Positions 9,448-17,813 of a stretch of 50,055 bases of DNA are shown here, piece by piece. Source of the stretch: Erysipelotrichia bacterium (GTDB taxonomy: Bacteria > Bacillota_I > Bacilli_A > RFN20 > CAG-826); contig JAAYJX010000063.1 in NCBI GenBank assembly GCA_012522695.1, positions 1 through 50,055 of the forward strand. Reading direction: 5' to 3'. The stretch's first letter is position 1. Every line of letters begins with the position of its first letter. The notes beneath the pieces were generated by a model. The model was not told the DNA's origin. It made no database searches and saw only the letters and a list, made by a program, of their open reading frames with translations. Position numbers and translations under genes: made by a program.

Positions 9448-10470
9448 TTAAATTTCTGCATAGGTGAGAAAAAGATGCTCACTTGTTAATGTCCCATCAG
9501 CATGAACGGTAATCGTTCGTCCACCAATATGTTCGGGGTCGTGGTAAATACCACGTCCACTTTTAACACCATAGGCTAAAAGAATGCCTTCATAATTAAT
9601 TGCAAAATTATTCGTATGGTCATGACCAACAAATATTCCTTTAGTTGAATGTAAGTTTTTAGCACGATCAAAAAAGCCGCTATTACGATAGCCGTGCCAA
9701 ACACCTGAATCATTAAAAACACCACTACCTTCAGCTTCACCATTTTGATAAGCTTCCCAGGCATCTATATACTCATGAAGTGGAATATGGAAAAAGGCTA
9801 AAGAAGGAATAACATCACTATGATTAATTTCATTAAAATCAACGACGCCTTGAACGGTTTTATTCGTTTCTTTAATAACTTTTTCATACCAATCGATTTG
9901 TGTTTCATCAATAATACCATATTCATAAGCAAAACTTGTCTTATGATAAGATCCTGAATCAAGCATAAAAAATTGCCACTTAATTTCACCATCTTTTTCA
10001 AGATTTATATAATGATTACCTTGGCCAGCAAGATTGTCGTTTAAATTAATGTAATACGAATTACCATAGGCATCATATGTTTTTTGATTAGACATAAATT
10101 GCGGCGTATAAAAACCTTGTCGGTCATGATTACCAAAGGTAAGTGTCCAAGGTATGTCTTTACTATCCATATACGAATAGAGCTTATGAACAACATCAGT
10201 TGAGGCGTTCATAAATTGATCGCCAGTCATAACAATTAAATTTGGATTAGCCCTTTCGATTAAAACATCAAAATACGGCCATTCTTCGATAAAATGTGTT
10301 GCTAAACCAAAATGAATATCAGTTAATTGCAAAATCCTAAAATGATCGCCTTCCATCGTTAGTGGTCCTTTAGTATAACTGGTATATTCAATTTCTTCTA
10401 AGGGAACTTGGCAACCAGTTAATAAAAAGACACTAATTAAAGAAAGAACTTTATTAAAGTGTTTTTTCAT
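9448..10470 (-). CDS. Metallophosphoesterase, predicted lipoprotein
   Basis: LLTGCQ lipobox; LTDIHFG, MTGDQ, GNHDRQ, GHDHTNN metallophosphatase motifs. Confidence 0.9.
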   Translation of the reverse strand: MKKHFNKVLSLISVFLLTGCQVPLEEIEYTSYTKGPLTMEGDHFRILQLTDIHFGLATHFIEEWPYFDVLIERANPNLIVMTGDQFMNASTDVVHKLYSYMDSKDIPWTLTFGNHDRQGFYTPQFMSNQKTYDAYGNSYYINLNDNLAGQGNHYINLEKDGEIKWQFFMLDSGSYHKTSFAYEYGIIDETQIDWYEKVIKETNKTVQGVVDFNEINHSDVIPSLAFFHIPLHEYIDAWEAYQNGEAEGSGVFNDSGVWHGYRNSGFFDRAKNLHSTKGIFVGHDHTNNFAINYEGILLAYGVKSGRGIYHDPEHIGGRTITVHADGTLTSEHLFLTYAEI

Positions 10471-10634
10471 AAATTACCTCGCTTATACATATATTATATG
10501 TAGTTTTGAGCCGTTGTAAACCAAATATAATTAAGTTTCTTTCATGAAAAAGATTTTAATAATTGAAAAAAGATTATTGTTAAGATAACATTATATAGCA
10601 TACAATTTATTTGTATTTTAGAAATGAGGTTTTT

Positions 10635-11081
10635 ATGCGAAAAATAATCCCCTTTGTAAACATCTTTGTTTTAGTCTTATTAGCAATTGTTTGGCCCCTT
10701 GGCGCGGCTGTCGCTTTATATGTCCCTTCTTTAATTGGTGAAGGCGTAGCTAGTGATATTGGTAACTTTTATCAAGTCGTTTGGGGCTTTGGTAGTAACC
10801 TTTCGGCGGCAATGGTCGTTGGCTTTATGTTACTATCGGTCGGTTCCTTACTTCTTATCCCGGCTTTTATCCCCATGAAACTTCAAAAAATCCTTTTAGG
10901 TGTTATCGCTTTATTTTTTGTTGCTAGTGGTATTATTTTCTTACTTCTACCAACTTTATATCAAGCCGCAAATGAAACGGCCCTAACCATTAAACTTGGT
11001 GGCAGCGTTATTGCGATGAGTGTTTTATTAATCGTTGCCGGTGTTTTTGAAGGCTTAATGGTTTTTCTTGCAGAAAAATAA
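10635..11081 (+). CDS. Small multi-pass membrane protein (start adjusted to MRKIIPF)
   Basis: Hydrophobic ORF; ATG at 10635 preceded by GAAATGAGG. Confidence 0.7.
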   Translation: MRKIIPFVNIFVLVLLAIVWPLGAAVALYVPSLIGEGVASDIGNFYQVVWGFGSNLSAAMVVGFMLLSVGSLLLIPAFIPMKLQKILLGVIALFFVASGIIFLLLPTLYQAANETALTIKLGGSVIAMSVLLIVAGVFEGLMVFLAEK

Positions 11082-11098
11082 ACAATTATTTACATAGT

Positions 11099-11131
11099 AA
11101 AAAAGCATGATTTGGATGTCATGCTTTTTTT
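11099..11131. terminator. Bidirectional rho-independent terminator
   Basis: AAAAAGCATGA...TCATGCTTTTTTT hairpin between convergent genes. Confidence 0.85.
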
Positions 11132-11148
11132 ATTTTCCTAAACTTTAA

Positions 11149-11994
11149 TTATTTTTTACCGTCGTTAATATATAAAATACCTAAACAATTTTCACCACAA
11201 TGAGAACTAATCGTTGCCCCGGCACGTGTTACATAAATATTTTTAAAGCCGCGTTCTTCTAATGTCTTTTTAATTGATTCAATAATTTCTTCAGTAGCGG
11301 TCGTATAAGTTATAAAGATCGTATCTAAATCAGGATTATTGTAATAATACAATGTATCGTTGACATATTGTGTCGTAACGCGTTGCATATTACCGCGATA
11401 TTTACGTCCTGGAATCATCGCCCCATCTTTTACAATAATTTGTGGCTTAATTCCTAAAACATTCGCGCCAATAAAAGCTAAACGTGAACAACGTCCACCT
11501 TTATATAAATAATCAACTTTTTCTAAAGCGAAGCTTGCTTGAACAAATGGAATTCTTTCACTAACTAAAGAAACGATTTCTGCTGGACTTAAACCTTTAT
11601 CAATTAACTTACGCGCATATATGCACAAAAGAGCCGTTCCGGTTGATAAGGAGCGACCATCGATAATCGTTATATTGTTATGTTTTTGTGCGACACTAAC
11701 CGCGTTTTTATAAGCTGCACTTATTTCACTAGATAAAGAAAAGTGAATAACATGATCATAATCTTTTAGTAAATCTTGGAAATGATTTTCAAATTGATAT
11801 TCATTAATCGCACTCGTTTTTGGTAAGATGTTTTCTTTTTTTACAAACGCAAAAATTTCTTCTGGTAAAATTTCTCCATCCGCTACTTCTGTTTGTCCCA
11901 TAATAACCATAAAAGGGAGCGTGTGGATTTTAAATTTTTCAAGAAGCTCTTTGGGAAGATCAACTGTACTATCACTTGATATTGCTATTTTCAT
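11149..11994 (-). CDS. DegV family fatty-acid-binding protein
   Basis: ISSDSTVDLP, FSLSSEISAAYKNAVSVA, IDGRSLSTGTALL, GGRCSRLAFIGANVLGIKPQI. Confidence 0.94.
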   Translation of the reverse strand: MKIAISSDSTVDLPKELLEKFKIHTLPFMVIMGQTEVADGEILPEEIFAFVKKENILPKTSAINEYQFENHFQDLLKDYDHVIHFSLSSEISAAYKNAVSVAQKHNNITIIDGRSLSTGTALLCIYARKLIDKGLSPAEIVSLVSERIPFVQASFALEKVDYLYKGGRCSRLAFIGANVLGIKPQIIVKDGAMIPGRKYRGNMQRVTTQYVNDTLYYYNNPDLDTIFITYTTATEEIIESIKKTLEERGFKNIYVTRAGATISSHCGENCLGILYINDGKK

Positions 11995-12177
11995 ATTTTT
12001 TTACCTCCGTTTTTCTTCACTAACTACTTTATATTTTTACTAAAAATATGTCACTAAACGCTTTTTCTCTTATGAGTAGAATTAAGAAAACGAACTCTAC
12101 TCGCAAGAGAACTAGATACAAAACGTTTGTTATTGCACTGTTTATTATGTATAATAACGTCGTTAACAATTAAAAAA

Positions 12178-12822
12178 ATGAAAATTAAAAAAATAAAAAC
12201 TTCTCCTCGACATGAAATAATTGATGAAAAACAATTTCGCGAAGTAGTGGCTAGTAATATTGTCTATTACCGAAAAAAGTTTAGTCTTACGCAACTCCAA
12301 TTAGCTGAAAATTTAAATTATTCTGATAAGGCAATTTCGAAATGGGAACGAGGCGATTCTCTTCCTGATGTGTATACTTTACAACGTCTTGCGACTTTTT
12401 TTGGTGTCACTTTAAACGATTTTTTAACGATAGGCCGTAAGCCTCGTGAACCTCTGACGATTAAAACACGCATCTTAATTTCAGTTTTAGCAGCTGGTTT
12501 AGTTTGGCTTATCGCGACGGCTGCTTTTGTACTTGCAAATATGATTAAACCAGACTTAGTTTCAATTACTTGGCGCTTTTTTATTTACGCGATACCATTA
12601 TCTTCAATTATCTTATTAGTCTTTTCGCTTATATGGGGTAATAATAAACTTTCATTTACCTTTTTTAGTACGCTTGCAATTGGTGTTGCAACGAGTATTT
12701 ATTTGTCTATTTTTCAATTTTATCCGCAGTCTTGGTTTATTTTTATTGCCCTTGTACCAGTTGAACTTTTAGGTTTATTTTGGTTCTTCTTACGAAAAAT
12801 AAGAACAACTCCAAAAGAATAA
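12178..12822 (+). CDS. XRE-family transcriptional regulator with C-terminal transmembrane region
   Basis: YYRKKFSLTQLQLAENLNYSDKAISKWERGDSLPDVYTLQRLATFFGVTLND HTH followed by hydrophobic helices; ORF track start 12127, internal ATG 12178 is an alternative start. Confidence 0.8.
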   Translation: MKIKKIKTSPRHEIIDEKQFREVVASNIVYYRKKFSLTQLQLAENLNYSDKAISKWERGDSLPDVYTLQRLATFFGVTLNDFLTIGRKPREPLTIKTRILISVLAAGLVWLIATAAFVLANMIKPDLVSITWRFFIYAIPLSSIILLVFSLIWGNNKLSFTFFSTLAIGVATSIYLSIFQFYPQSWFIFIALVPVELLGLFWFFLRKIRTTPKE

Positions 12823-12873
12823 AATATATAAAATTTTTTATCCAAAAAGAGAAGATTAATAATCATACTAAAT

Positions 12874-12903
12874 AAAAAACGCTCTCGAGTGAGCGTGTTT
12901 TTT
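12874..12903 (+). terminator. Rho-independent terminator
   Basis: ACGCTC-TCGAGT-GAGCGT followed by GTTTTTT. Confidence 0.75.
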
Positions 12904-12917
12904 AATTTTCTTAGGAC

Positions 12918-12929
12918 TGGTGCCCCCTG
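12918..12929. repeat. Partial copy of the tRNA-Thr 3' end (candidate att remnant)
   Basis: TGGTGCCCCCTG is identical to 15225-15236, the 3' end (CCA plus acceptor) of tRNA-Thr. Confidence 0.45.
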
Positions 12930-12946
12930 CCAGGGTTTCACACTTC

Positions 12947-13056
12947 GTTTTACCACGTTTTACCACATTTTATTACGTTTTATTTGGCTTTAAAATCTCA
13001 CTTTTTCAAACGTCATATTTTACGAGATTTTACCACGTTTTACGAGATTTTACTTT
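12947..13056. repeat. Phased 10-bp direct repeats, consensus (G/A)TTTTAC(C/G)A(C/G)
   Basis: GTTTTACCAC, GTTTTACCAC, ATTTTATTAC, GTTTTATTTG (12947-12986), a 30-nt gap, then ATTTTACGAG, ATTTTACCAC, GTTTTACGAG, ATTTTACTTT (13017-13056), all in the same 10-nt phase. Confidence 0.85.
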
Positions 13057-13285
13057 TTAAAATTTTATCTACGCCAAAACGGAACTTATATTTCAAAATA
13101 GGATGAAGATTTGAGAGGTTATATTACAAGTATTAAAAACTAGTTCATTTATTAAAAGTGCTTTGAAAAATAAACTAAAAAAGCACAACCATATATAAAA
13201 GCGGCTCGGCGAGAAAAGAAATTGAGGAAGTGAAAAAAATATTATATAAATTCGCTTTAATCTTTGCCTTATTTGTAAATCAGCG

Positions 13286-14488
13286 TTAAGTTGAACGACC
13301 TAATAGTAGCCAGCGGGCAATGTCAAATACCTTAATGCCATCAATATCATAATCATCGTGGCGCGTGTTGGCGATTAAAATTTTAGGATAAAAATCCTTT
13401 ATTTGTCGTAACGGGTTTAGTTCACGCTCCAACGTTTCATCGCGTGTAATGTTATCAGCAACTTGGATATAAATTTTTTCTGTTCCTTTCATCGCTACAA
13501 AATCGATTTCTTTTTCATAAAGTTTTCCAACATAAAGCGAATAACCACGACGGATCAATTCAATTGCCGCAATATTTTCATATAAGCGACCATAGTCAAA
13601 ATATCTTTTGCCTAATTTAGCAAACCGAAAACCGTGGTCGACTAAGTAATACTTTTCGTTCGTTTTTAAATACCCGCTTCCTCTTATATCAAAACGCTTA
13701 ATTTTATAAAAAACAAACCCTTCACATAAATATTTTAAATAATTACCAACTGTTTTATGGTCAATAGCCACACCGTCTTTAACTAAGTTTTTTGTAATGC
13801 CATAAGGAGACGTAATATTGGCAATATTATCAAGTAAAAAAGCTACAATGTTTTCCATCGCTACTTGGTCCGTAACATTATTTTTTTTCATAATATCTTT
13901 TAAAATTACAACATCTAATACATTAGCGATATATTCGGTTTTTTGTTCCTCTAGTTCGTAAAGGTAACTACCAGCAAACCCACCTTCTAACGTATACTTT
14001 TCAAAAGCTTCATCAATGTTTTTATACTCAAAATAATCTAAGTATTCGCTGAAAGAAAAAGGAAGGACTTTTATTTCAAAGTGGCGGCCGGTAAAAAGTG
14101 TTGCTAAGTCACTCGACAATAAGAAAGCATTTGACCCTGTTATATAAATATCGAATTTTTTTGATTCATAAATGTCGTTAACCGCGATTTCAAACTCCTC
14201 ACACATCTGTACTTCGTCAATAAAAAGATAGTTTTTAAATCCTTCCTTATATTTATCCCAAATATATGTATTTAATTTACGATAGTCCTTGATATCGTCA
14301 AATTCAATCCGGTTATAATCAATTCTAATAATGTTAACGTTTCCCGGTTCTGTTTGAATTATTTTAATGTACTCATTAAGTAGCATTGATTTACCAGACC
14401 GTCTTACACCAGTAATGACCTTTATGTCAGGCTTATCTTTATAACTTAGTAATTTTTGTAAGTAGTCGTCTCTTTTTATTATTTTCAT
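13286..14488 (-). CDS. AAA ATPase of the AAA_14/DUF4143 type
   Basis: ITGVRRSGKSMLLNEY Walker A, NYLFIDEVQ Walker B, ITGSNAFLLSSDLATLFTGRHFEI, C-terminal nuclease-like DUF4143 region (KEIDFVAMKG). Confidence 0.92.
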   Translation of the reverse strand: MKIIKRDDYLQKLLSYKDKPDIKVITGVRRSGKSMLLNEYIKIIQTEPGNVNIIRIDYNRIEFDDIKDYRKLNTYIWDKYKEGFKNYLFIDEVQMCEEFEIAVNDIYESKKFDIYITGSNAFLLSSDLATLFTGRHFEIKVLPFSFSEYLDYFEYKNIDEAFEKYTLEGGFAGSYLYELEEQKTEYIANVLDVVILKDIMKKNNVTDQVAMENIVAFLLDNIANITSPYGITKNLVKDGVAIDHKTVGNYLKYLCEGFVFYKIKRFDIRGSGYLKTNEKYYLVDHGFRFAKLGKRYFDYGRLYENIAAIELIRRGYSLYVGKLYEKEIDFVAMKGTEKIYIQVADNITRDETLERELNPLRQIKDFYPKILIANTRHDDYDIDGIKVFDIARWLLLGRST

Positions 14489-14519
14489 CGTTCCACTCCT
14501 AAAACTATTTTAGCACTCG

Positions 14520-14556
14520 ATTCCCAAAACTTCAAGTTTTTTTGTTTTTTGGGAAT
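14520..14556. repeat. 37-nt palindromic repeat unit, copy 1
   Basis: ATTCCCAAAACT...TTTTTTGGGAAT; near-identical unit at 14697-14733. Confidence 0.7.
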
Positions 14557-14696
14557 GGAACGTTGTTTTTTCACTAAAAAGACAACTAAAGTGTCATTTC
14601 CACTCTTCATTGCTAGTTTTTGTGTTGTTTTGTTGGCACTTTTTGTGATTATTAAGTTATGCTGTAACCACAAAATATCAAACATACAAAAAAGTT

Positions 14697-14733
14697 ATTC
14701 CCAAAACTGTAATTTCTTCTACTTTTTGGGAAT
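14697..14733. repeat. 37-nt palindromic repeat unit, copy 2
   Basis: ATTCCCAAAACT...CTTTTTGGGAAT; same length and spacing as copy 1. Confidence 0.7.
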
Positions 14734-14744
14734 GATTAATTACA

Positions 14745-15011
14745 TTGGCTGGTAGCATGGGTAACCGACCAACTTTTTGGGACAAACACGAACCGACAAT
14801 CATGGCCCGTGGTAGTGGCGCTGGTGGTCCTTTAATTCCCCCACATCCAAACGAGCATCGAAGACTTAGTATTCGGGAAGTAGCAAGAATTCAAACGTTC
14901 CCTGATACGTTCTTCTTCTTTGGTCCACTAAGTCCAGCATATAAACAAATAGGTAATGCTGTGCCAGTATTAATGGCATATCAAATCGCATCTATTTTTA
15001 ATAATTCATAA
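14745..15011 (+). pseudogene. C-terminal fragment of a DNA (cytosine-5) methyltransferase
   Basis: RRLSIREVARIQTFPDTFFFFGPLSPAYKQIGNAVPVLMAYQIA matches motifs IX-X of Dcm-type enzymes; catalytic N-terminal motifs absent upstream. Confidence 0.8.
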
Positions 15012-15152
15012 TGCAAACTTAATTCATCACAAAAATTAGTAAAAGTTCGGAATTTTAGAACAAAAAGAGTGGAGATTTCTCTTGTTTTTTGGTTTTTTTT
15101 AACAAAAAAAGGTTGTCTCTTTTACCAAAAGTTCTTTTTTTTCAAAAGCTGA

Positions 15153-15185
15153 CTACGCCAAATCTACGCCAAATCTGCGCCAGGC
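15153..15185. repeat. Three tandem 11-bp repeats (CTACGCCAAAT x2, CTGCGCCAGGC)
   Basis: Direct reading; a further CTACGCCAAAA lies at 13069-13079. Confidence 0.75.
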
Positions 15186-15189
15186 AAAG

Positions 15190-15217
15190 AAAAAAGGCCC
15201 ATATAATCGGCCTTTTT
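15190..15217 (-). terminator. Terminator downstream of tRNA-Thr
   Basis: AAAAAGGCC...GGCCTTTTT inverted repeat. Confidence 0.7.
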
Positions 15218-15224
15218 CGTGATA

Positions 15225-15298
15225 TGGTGCCCCCTGGCGGAATCGAACCACCAACTGATCCTTACCATGGACCCGTTATGCCACTTAACTAAGGGGGC
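15225..15298 (-). tRNA. tRNA-Thr(GGT), CCA encoded
   Basis: GCCCCCT acceptor/AGGGGGC, anticodon stem GGTCC-ATGGTAA-GGATC, T-arm GGTGG-TTCGATT-CCGCC, A-CCA end. Confidence 0.92.
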
Positions 15299-15356
15299 AC
15301 ATTTTTGATACAAATAATATCATCTTATAAATCGCTACTTTTTGCAAGTGGTAAAG

Positions 15357-16457
15357 TTAAAAGACGATTAAAGAGATATTCATTTCATCACGACTTAAGC
15401 CAGCATGATGTCCACTTTTCTTACTAGGTGTTTTTAAAACATTATATTCTAAAAGATACTTACCTTTAGCAATTAAAAAATAATTACCTAAAAACTTCTC
15501 AAACTTTGTCTTTTTTTCAAGACCAAAAAAGTTTTCATTTAAAATTTCTTCTTTTGTTTTTAAAATAAAATGCTCATCAAAATGTTCGCGAAAATATTTT
15601 TTAAAAGCTTCTTCATCTTTCACTAAAAACGAAGTAAAGCGCCCTTCAAAAGAAGGCTTTAAAATAAGTGTCTTAATAAAATCAGGGTGATGAACAAGAT
15701 TAATTTTTTCTGTATCGATTTGGCCATGATCTGCTAAAACAATAACGAGTGTATCATCCTTTTTAGACTTGGACAAACGTTCGAGTTTTTGATTAATTTT
15801 TAAAAGTAGTTTATGAACTTTTTTATGCGTTGTCCCAAACTCATGCATTAAAGAATCGAGTTTAGGATAATAAGCATAAGTAAAAGTTTCTTTTTTACTT
15901 TTAACTTCTTTTTTAACAAAGCGAATTAGTTTATTTAAAGAAAGAAATTTTTTCTTTTTGTCTTCGAAAATCGTTGATTTAGCCTGAATTTGCGGCTTTT
16001 TTATTGCTAATTGGTCAAAAATGCTTTCATATGGTAATTCGTCTTTAATAATATTAACAGCGAGTTTTTCTTTACTGTAATAATCTTCATTTAAAAATAA
16101 AATAATATGACGTTCATGTTTTTTAAAGTATTGTTGCCAAGCAAACCAACCAGTTTGTAAAGGTGATTTGGCACTTAAAAAAGCAGTCGTTGCCGCACTT
16201 GTTGTTGATGGACAAACACTTGTAATTTGACTAATTACTTTTTCTTTTAAAAAGCTATGATGAGGCAAATGCTTATTAATAATTTCTTCGCCCATCGCAT
16301 CAATTAAAAAAACAACAATATGCTGATATTTCTTTTCTAAATATTTATCTAAAATAGGTAATGATGAATAAGTTGTTTCTAAATCATAATATTTAAAAAG
16401 AGAGCTGCTTACGTTAATTAATGAATTTTTATAATTTGGATAAACGATCTTAGACAT
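15357..16457 (-). CDS. Type I phosphodiesterase/nucleotide pyrophosphatase-like (alkaline phosphatase superfamily)
   Basis: VVFLIDAMGEEII...SVCPSTTSAATTAFLSAKSPLQTGWFAW; LVIVLADHGQ. Confidence 0.85.
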   Translation of the reverse strand: MSKIVYPNYKNSLINVSSSLFKYYDLETTYSSLPILDKYLEKKYQHIVVFLIDAMGEEIINKHLPHHSFLKEKVISQITSVCPSTTSAATTAFLSAKSPLQTGWFAWQQYFKKHERHIILFLNEDYYSKEKLAVNIIKDELPYESIFDQLAIKKPQIQAKSTIFEDKKKKFLSLNKLIRFVKKEVKSKKETFTYAYYPKLDSLMHEFGTTHKKVHKLLLKINQKLERLSKSKKDDTLVIVLADHGQIDTEKINLVHHPDFIKTLILKPSFEGRFTSFLVKDEEAFKKYFREHFDEHFILKTKEEILNENFFGLEKKTKFEKFLGNYFLIAKGKYLLEYNVLKTPSKKSGHHAGLSRDEMNISLIVF

Positions 16458-17730
16458 TCTTTTTTTCTACTAACTGTGCTTTTGTGTAAGTATATAGTTC
16501 TTCAGCAGCAAAATGTAGTTTTGTCACCGACTTCTTTTGATTAATTGGGTAAATGTAATAAGTATCACGTTCGGTTGATAAACTGACGAGGTTACCTTTA
16601 CCAAAATAATTATATTCAATATGCGCGCCGAAGTTTTCTAAGGGCCTATTTTTAATTAAAGGCTCCTCGAGACCATCAAGCGTTAAAATAAAACCATCTA
16701 AAGAGTGAGTGAGTTTTCCTTTACCAATTCGATAAAAGCCTTTGGAATTAGGTAATGACTCAATCATTACTTCTTCTTCGTAATGATACTTGTTATTTTT
16801 AATTTCAAAACTAACAACTTGTCTTTGCCATTCAAACCATGTTGGGATGTGTGGAAAAGGTTTAGTTGGATGTTCAAGTCCGCCAAGTTCATTCATATAC
16901 CAAGATGCCCCACATTTTTCACAAAATAAGTTTGTGCCTTTTGAATTCATATGTTCTTCACTACCACAAACCGGACATTTATAAAGTGGGTTATGTAGTC
17001 CTTCAGCACGAAATGGCTCACTTATTAAAATGTTATGATCTTTTTGATATTTATAATCATCATAATAAAAAGCTTCTTTTAACTTAGTATTAATTTCTTC
17101 AACACTTAGTTTTTTTAAATCTTCTTCATCAAAAAGTTTTGTTAAAGTCGAAGACGTTTCAACTTTTCTTTTTCTTAAGTTCCATACCGGCTGCGCTAAA
17201 TGATGACCACTATTAATTAAAACTAAAACCGGGACATCAAATAGTTTAACGAGTTTACCAAGTGAGTCTGGTAAAGGCGAAGATGTCCCAAGAAGTGAAT
17301 AACGAGCTTCAGGATAAATCGAAACAACACCTTTTTTCTTTTTAATAATATGTTTAATATTCATAATTAAATGTGGGTCAGTCGTAAACTTTCTTTTCCC
17401 AATACAGCCAACCGCGCGAAGAAGCAATTCGCGGTTAATAAAACCATCAATTGCTACAATATTAGAGCCAACCGTTGGAAACATCGTTAAAGTCGCAACT
17501 TTAAAATCAAAAAAAGAATTATGATTAACGAACATAAAATAAGGTGGTTTGATTTTATCGAAGTTTATTTTTGTGACTTTACTTTTTCTTTTTTTAACTT
17601 CAAAGACCGATAAAAGATACATAAGTGGTTTTAAAATATTTAAAGGTTTAATAGTCTTTTTCTTAAAATCAAAGCGAGGATATTTATTAACTTCTAAGTA
17701 ACTACGATTAACAATTTTACTAATGCGCAT
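16450..17730 (-). CDS. 1-acylglycerol-3-phosphate acyltransferase-like protein with internal zinc ribbon
   Basis: FVNHNSFFDFKVA (HX4D), IYPEARYSLLGT; CPVCGSEEHMNSKGTNLFCEKCGASW. Confidence 0.8.
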   Translation of the reverse strand: MRISKIVNRSYLEVNKYPRFDFKKKTIKPLNILKPLMYLLSVFEVKKRKSKVTKINFDKIKPPYFMFVNHNSFFDFKVATLTMFPTVGSNIVAIDGFINRELLLRAVGCIGKRKFTTDPHLIMNIKHIIKKKKGVVSIYPEARYSLLGTSSPLPDSLGKLVKLFDVPVLVLINSGHHLAQPVWNLRKRKVETSSTLTKLFDEEDLKKLSVEEINTKLKEAFYYDDYKYQKDHNILISEPFRAEGLHNPLYKCPVCGSEEHMNSKGTNLFCEKCGASWYMNELGGLEHPTKPFPHIPTWFEWQRQVVSFEIKNNKYHYEEEVMIESLPNSKGFYRIGKGKLTHSLDGFILTLDGLEEPLIKNRPLENFGAHIEYNYFGKGNLVSLSTERDTYYIYPINQKKSVTKLHFAAEELYTYTKAQLVEKKNV

Positions 17731-17813
17731 ATTTTTCTTTCTTTCTTTAGAACTTAATTATAACTTAGATTACTTCAAAAGTATTAACATAATATAAGTA
17801 GGCCAATTCATTT

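Noticed and set aside
9576-10001. Short ORFs inside the metallophosphoesterase gene
   Set aside because: Fully embedded in a well-supported CDS in another frame.
10486-10500. ACATATAT/ATATATGT-like palindrome upstream of the metallophosphoesterase gene
   Set aside because: Low-complexity AT palindrome expected by chance in this composition.
12720-12956. 78-aa - strand ORF MVKRSVKPWQGAPVLRK...
   Set aside because: Antisense to the end of the XRE gene and runs through its terminator and the tRNA-end remnant; likely not coding.
12947-13056. CRISPR array
   Set aside because: Repeat unit is 10 nt with no spacers of CRISPR length and no cas genes nearby.
15089-15292. 67-aa + strand ORF ending in ...VPPGGIEPPTDPYHGPVMPLN
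   Set aside because: It is a translation of the strand opposite tRNA-Thr and its terminator; this PGGIEPPT-type peptide is a familiar artefact of reading antisense to tRNA genes.
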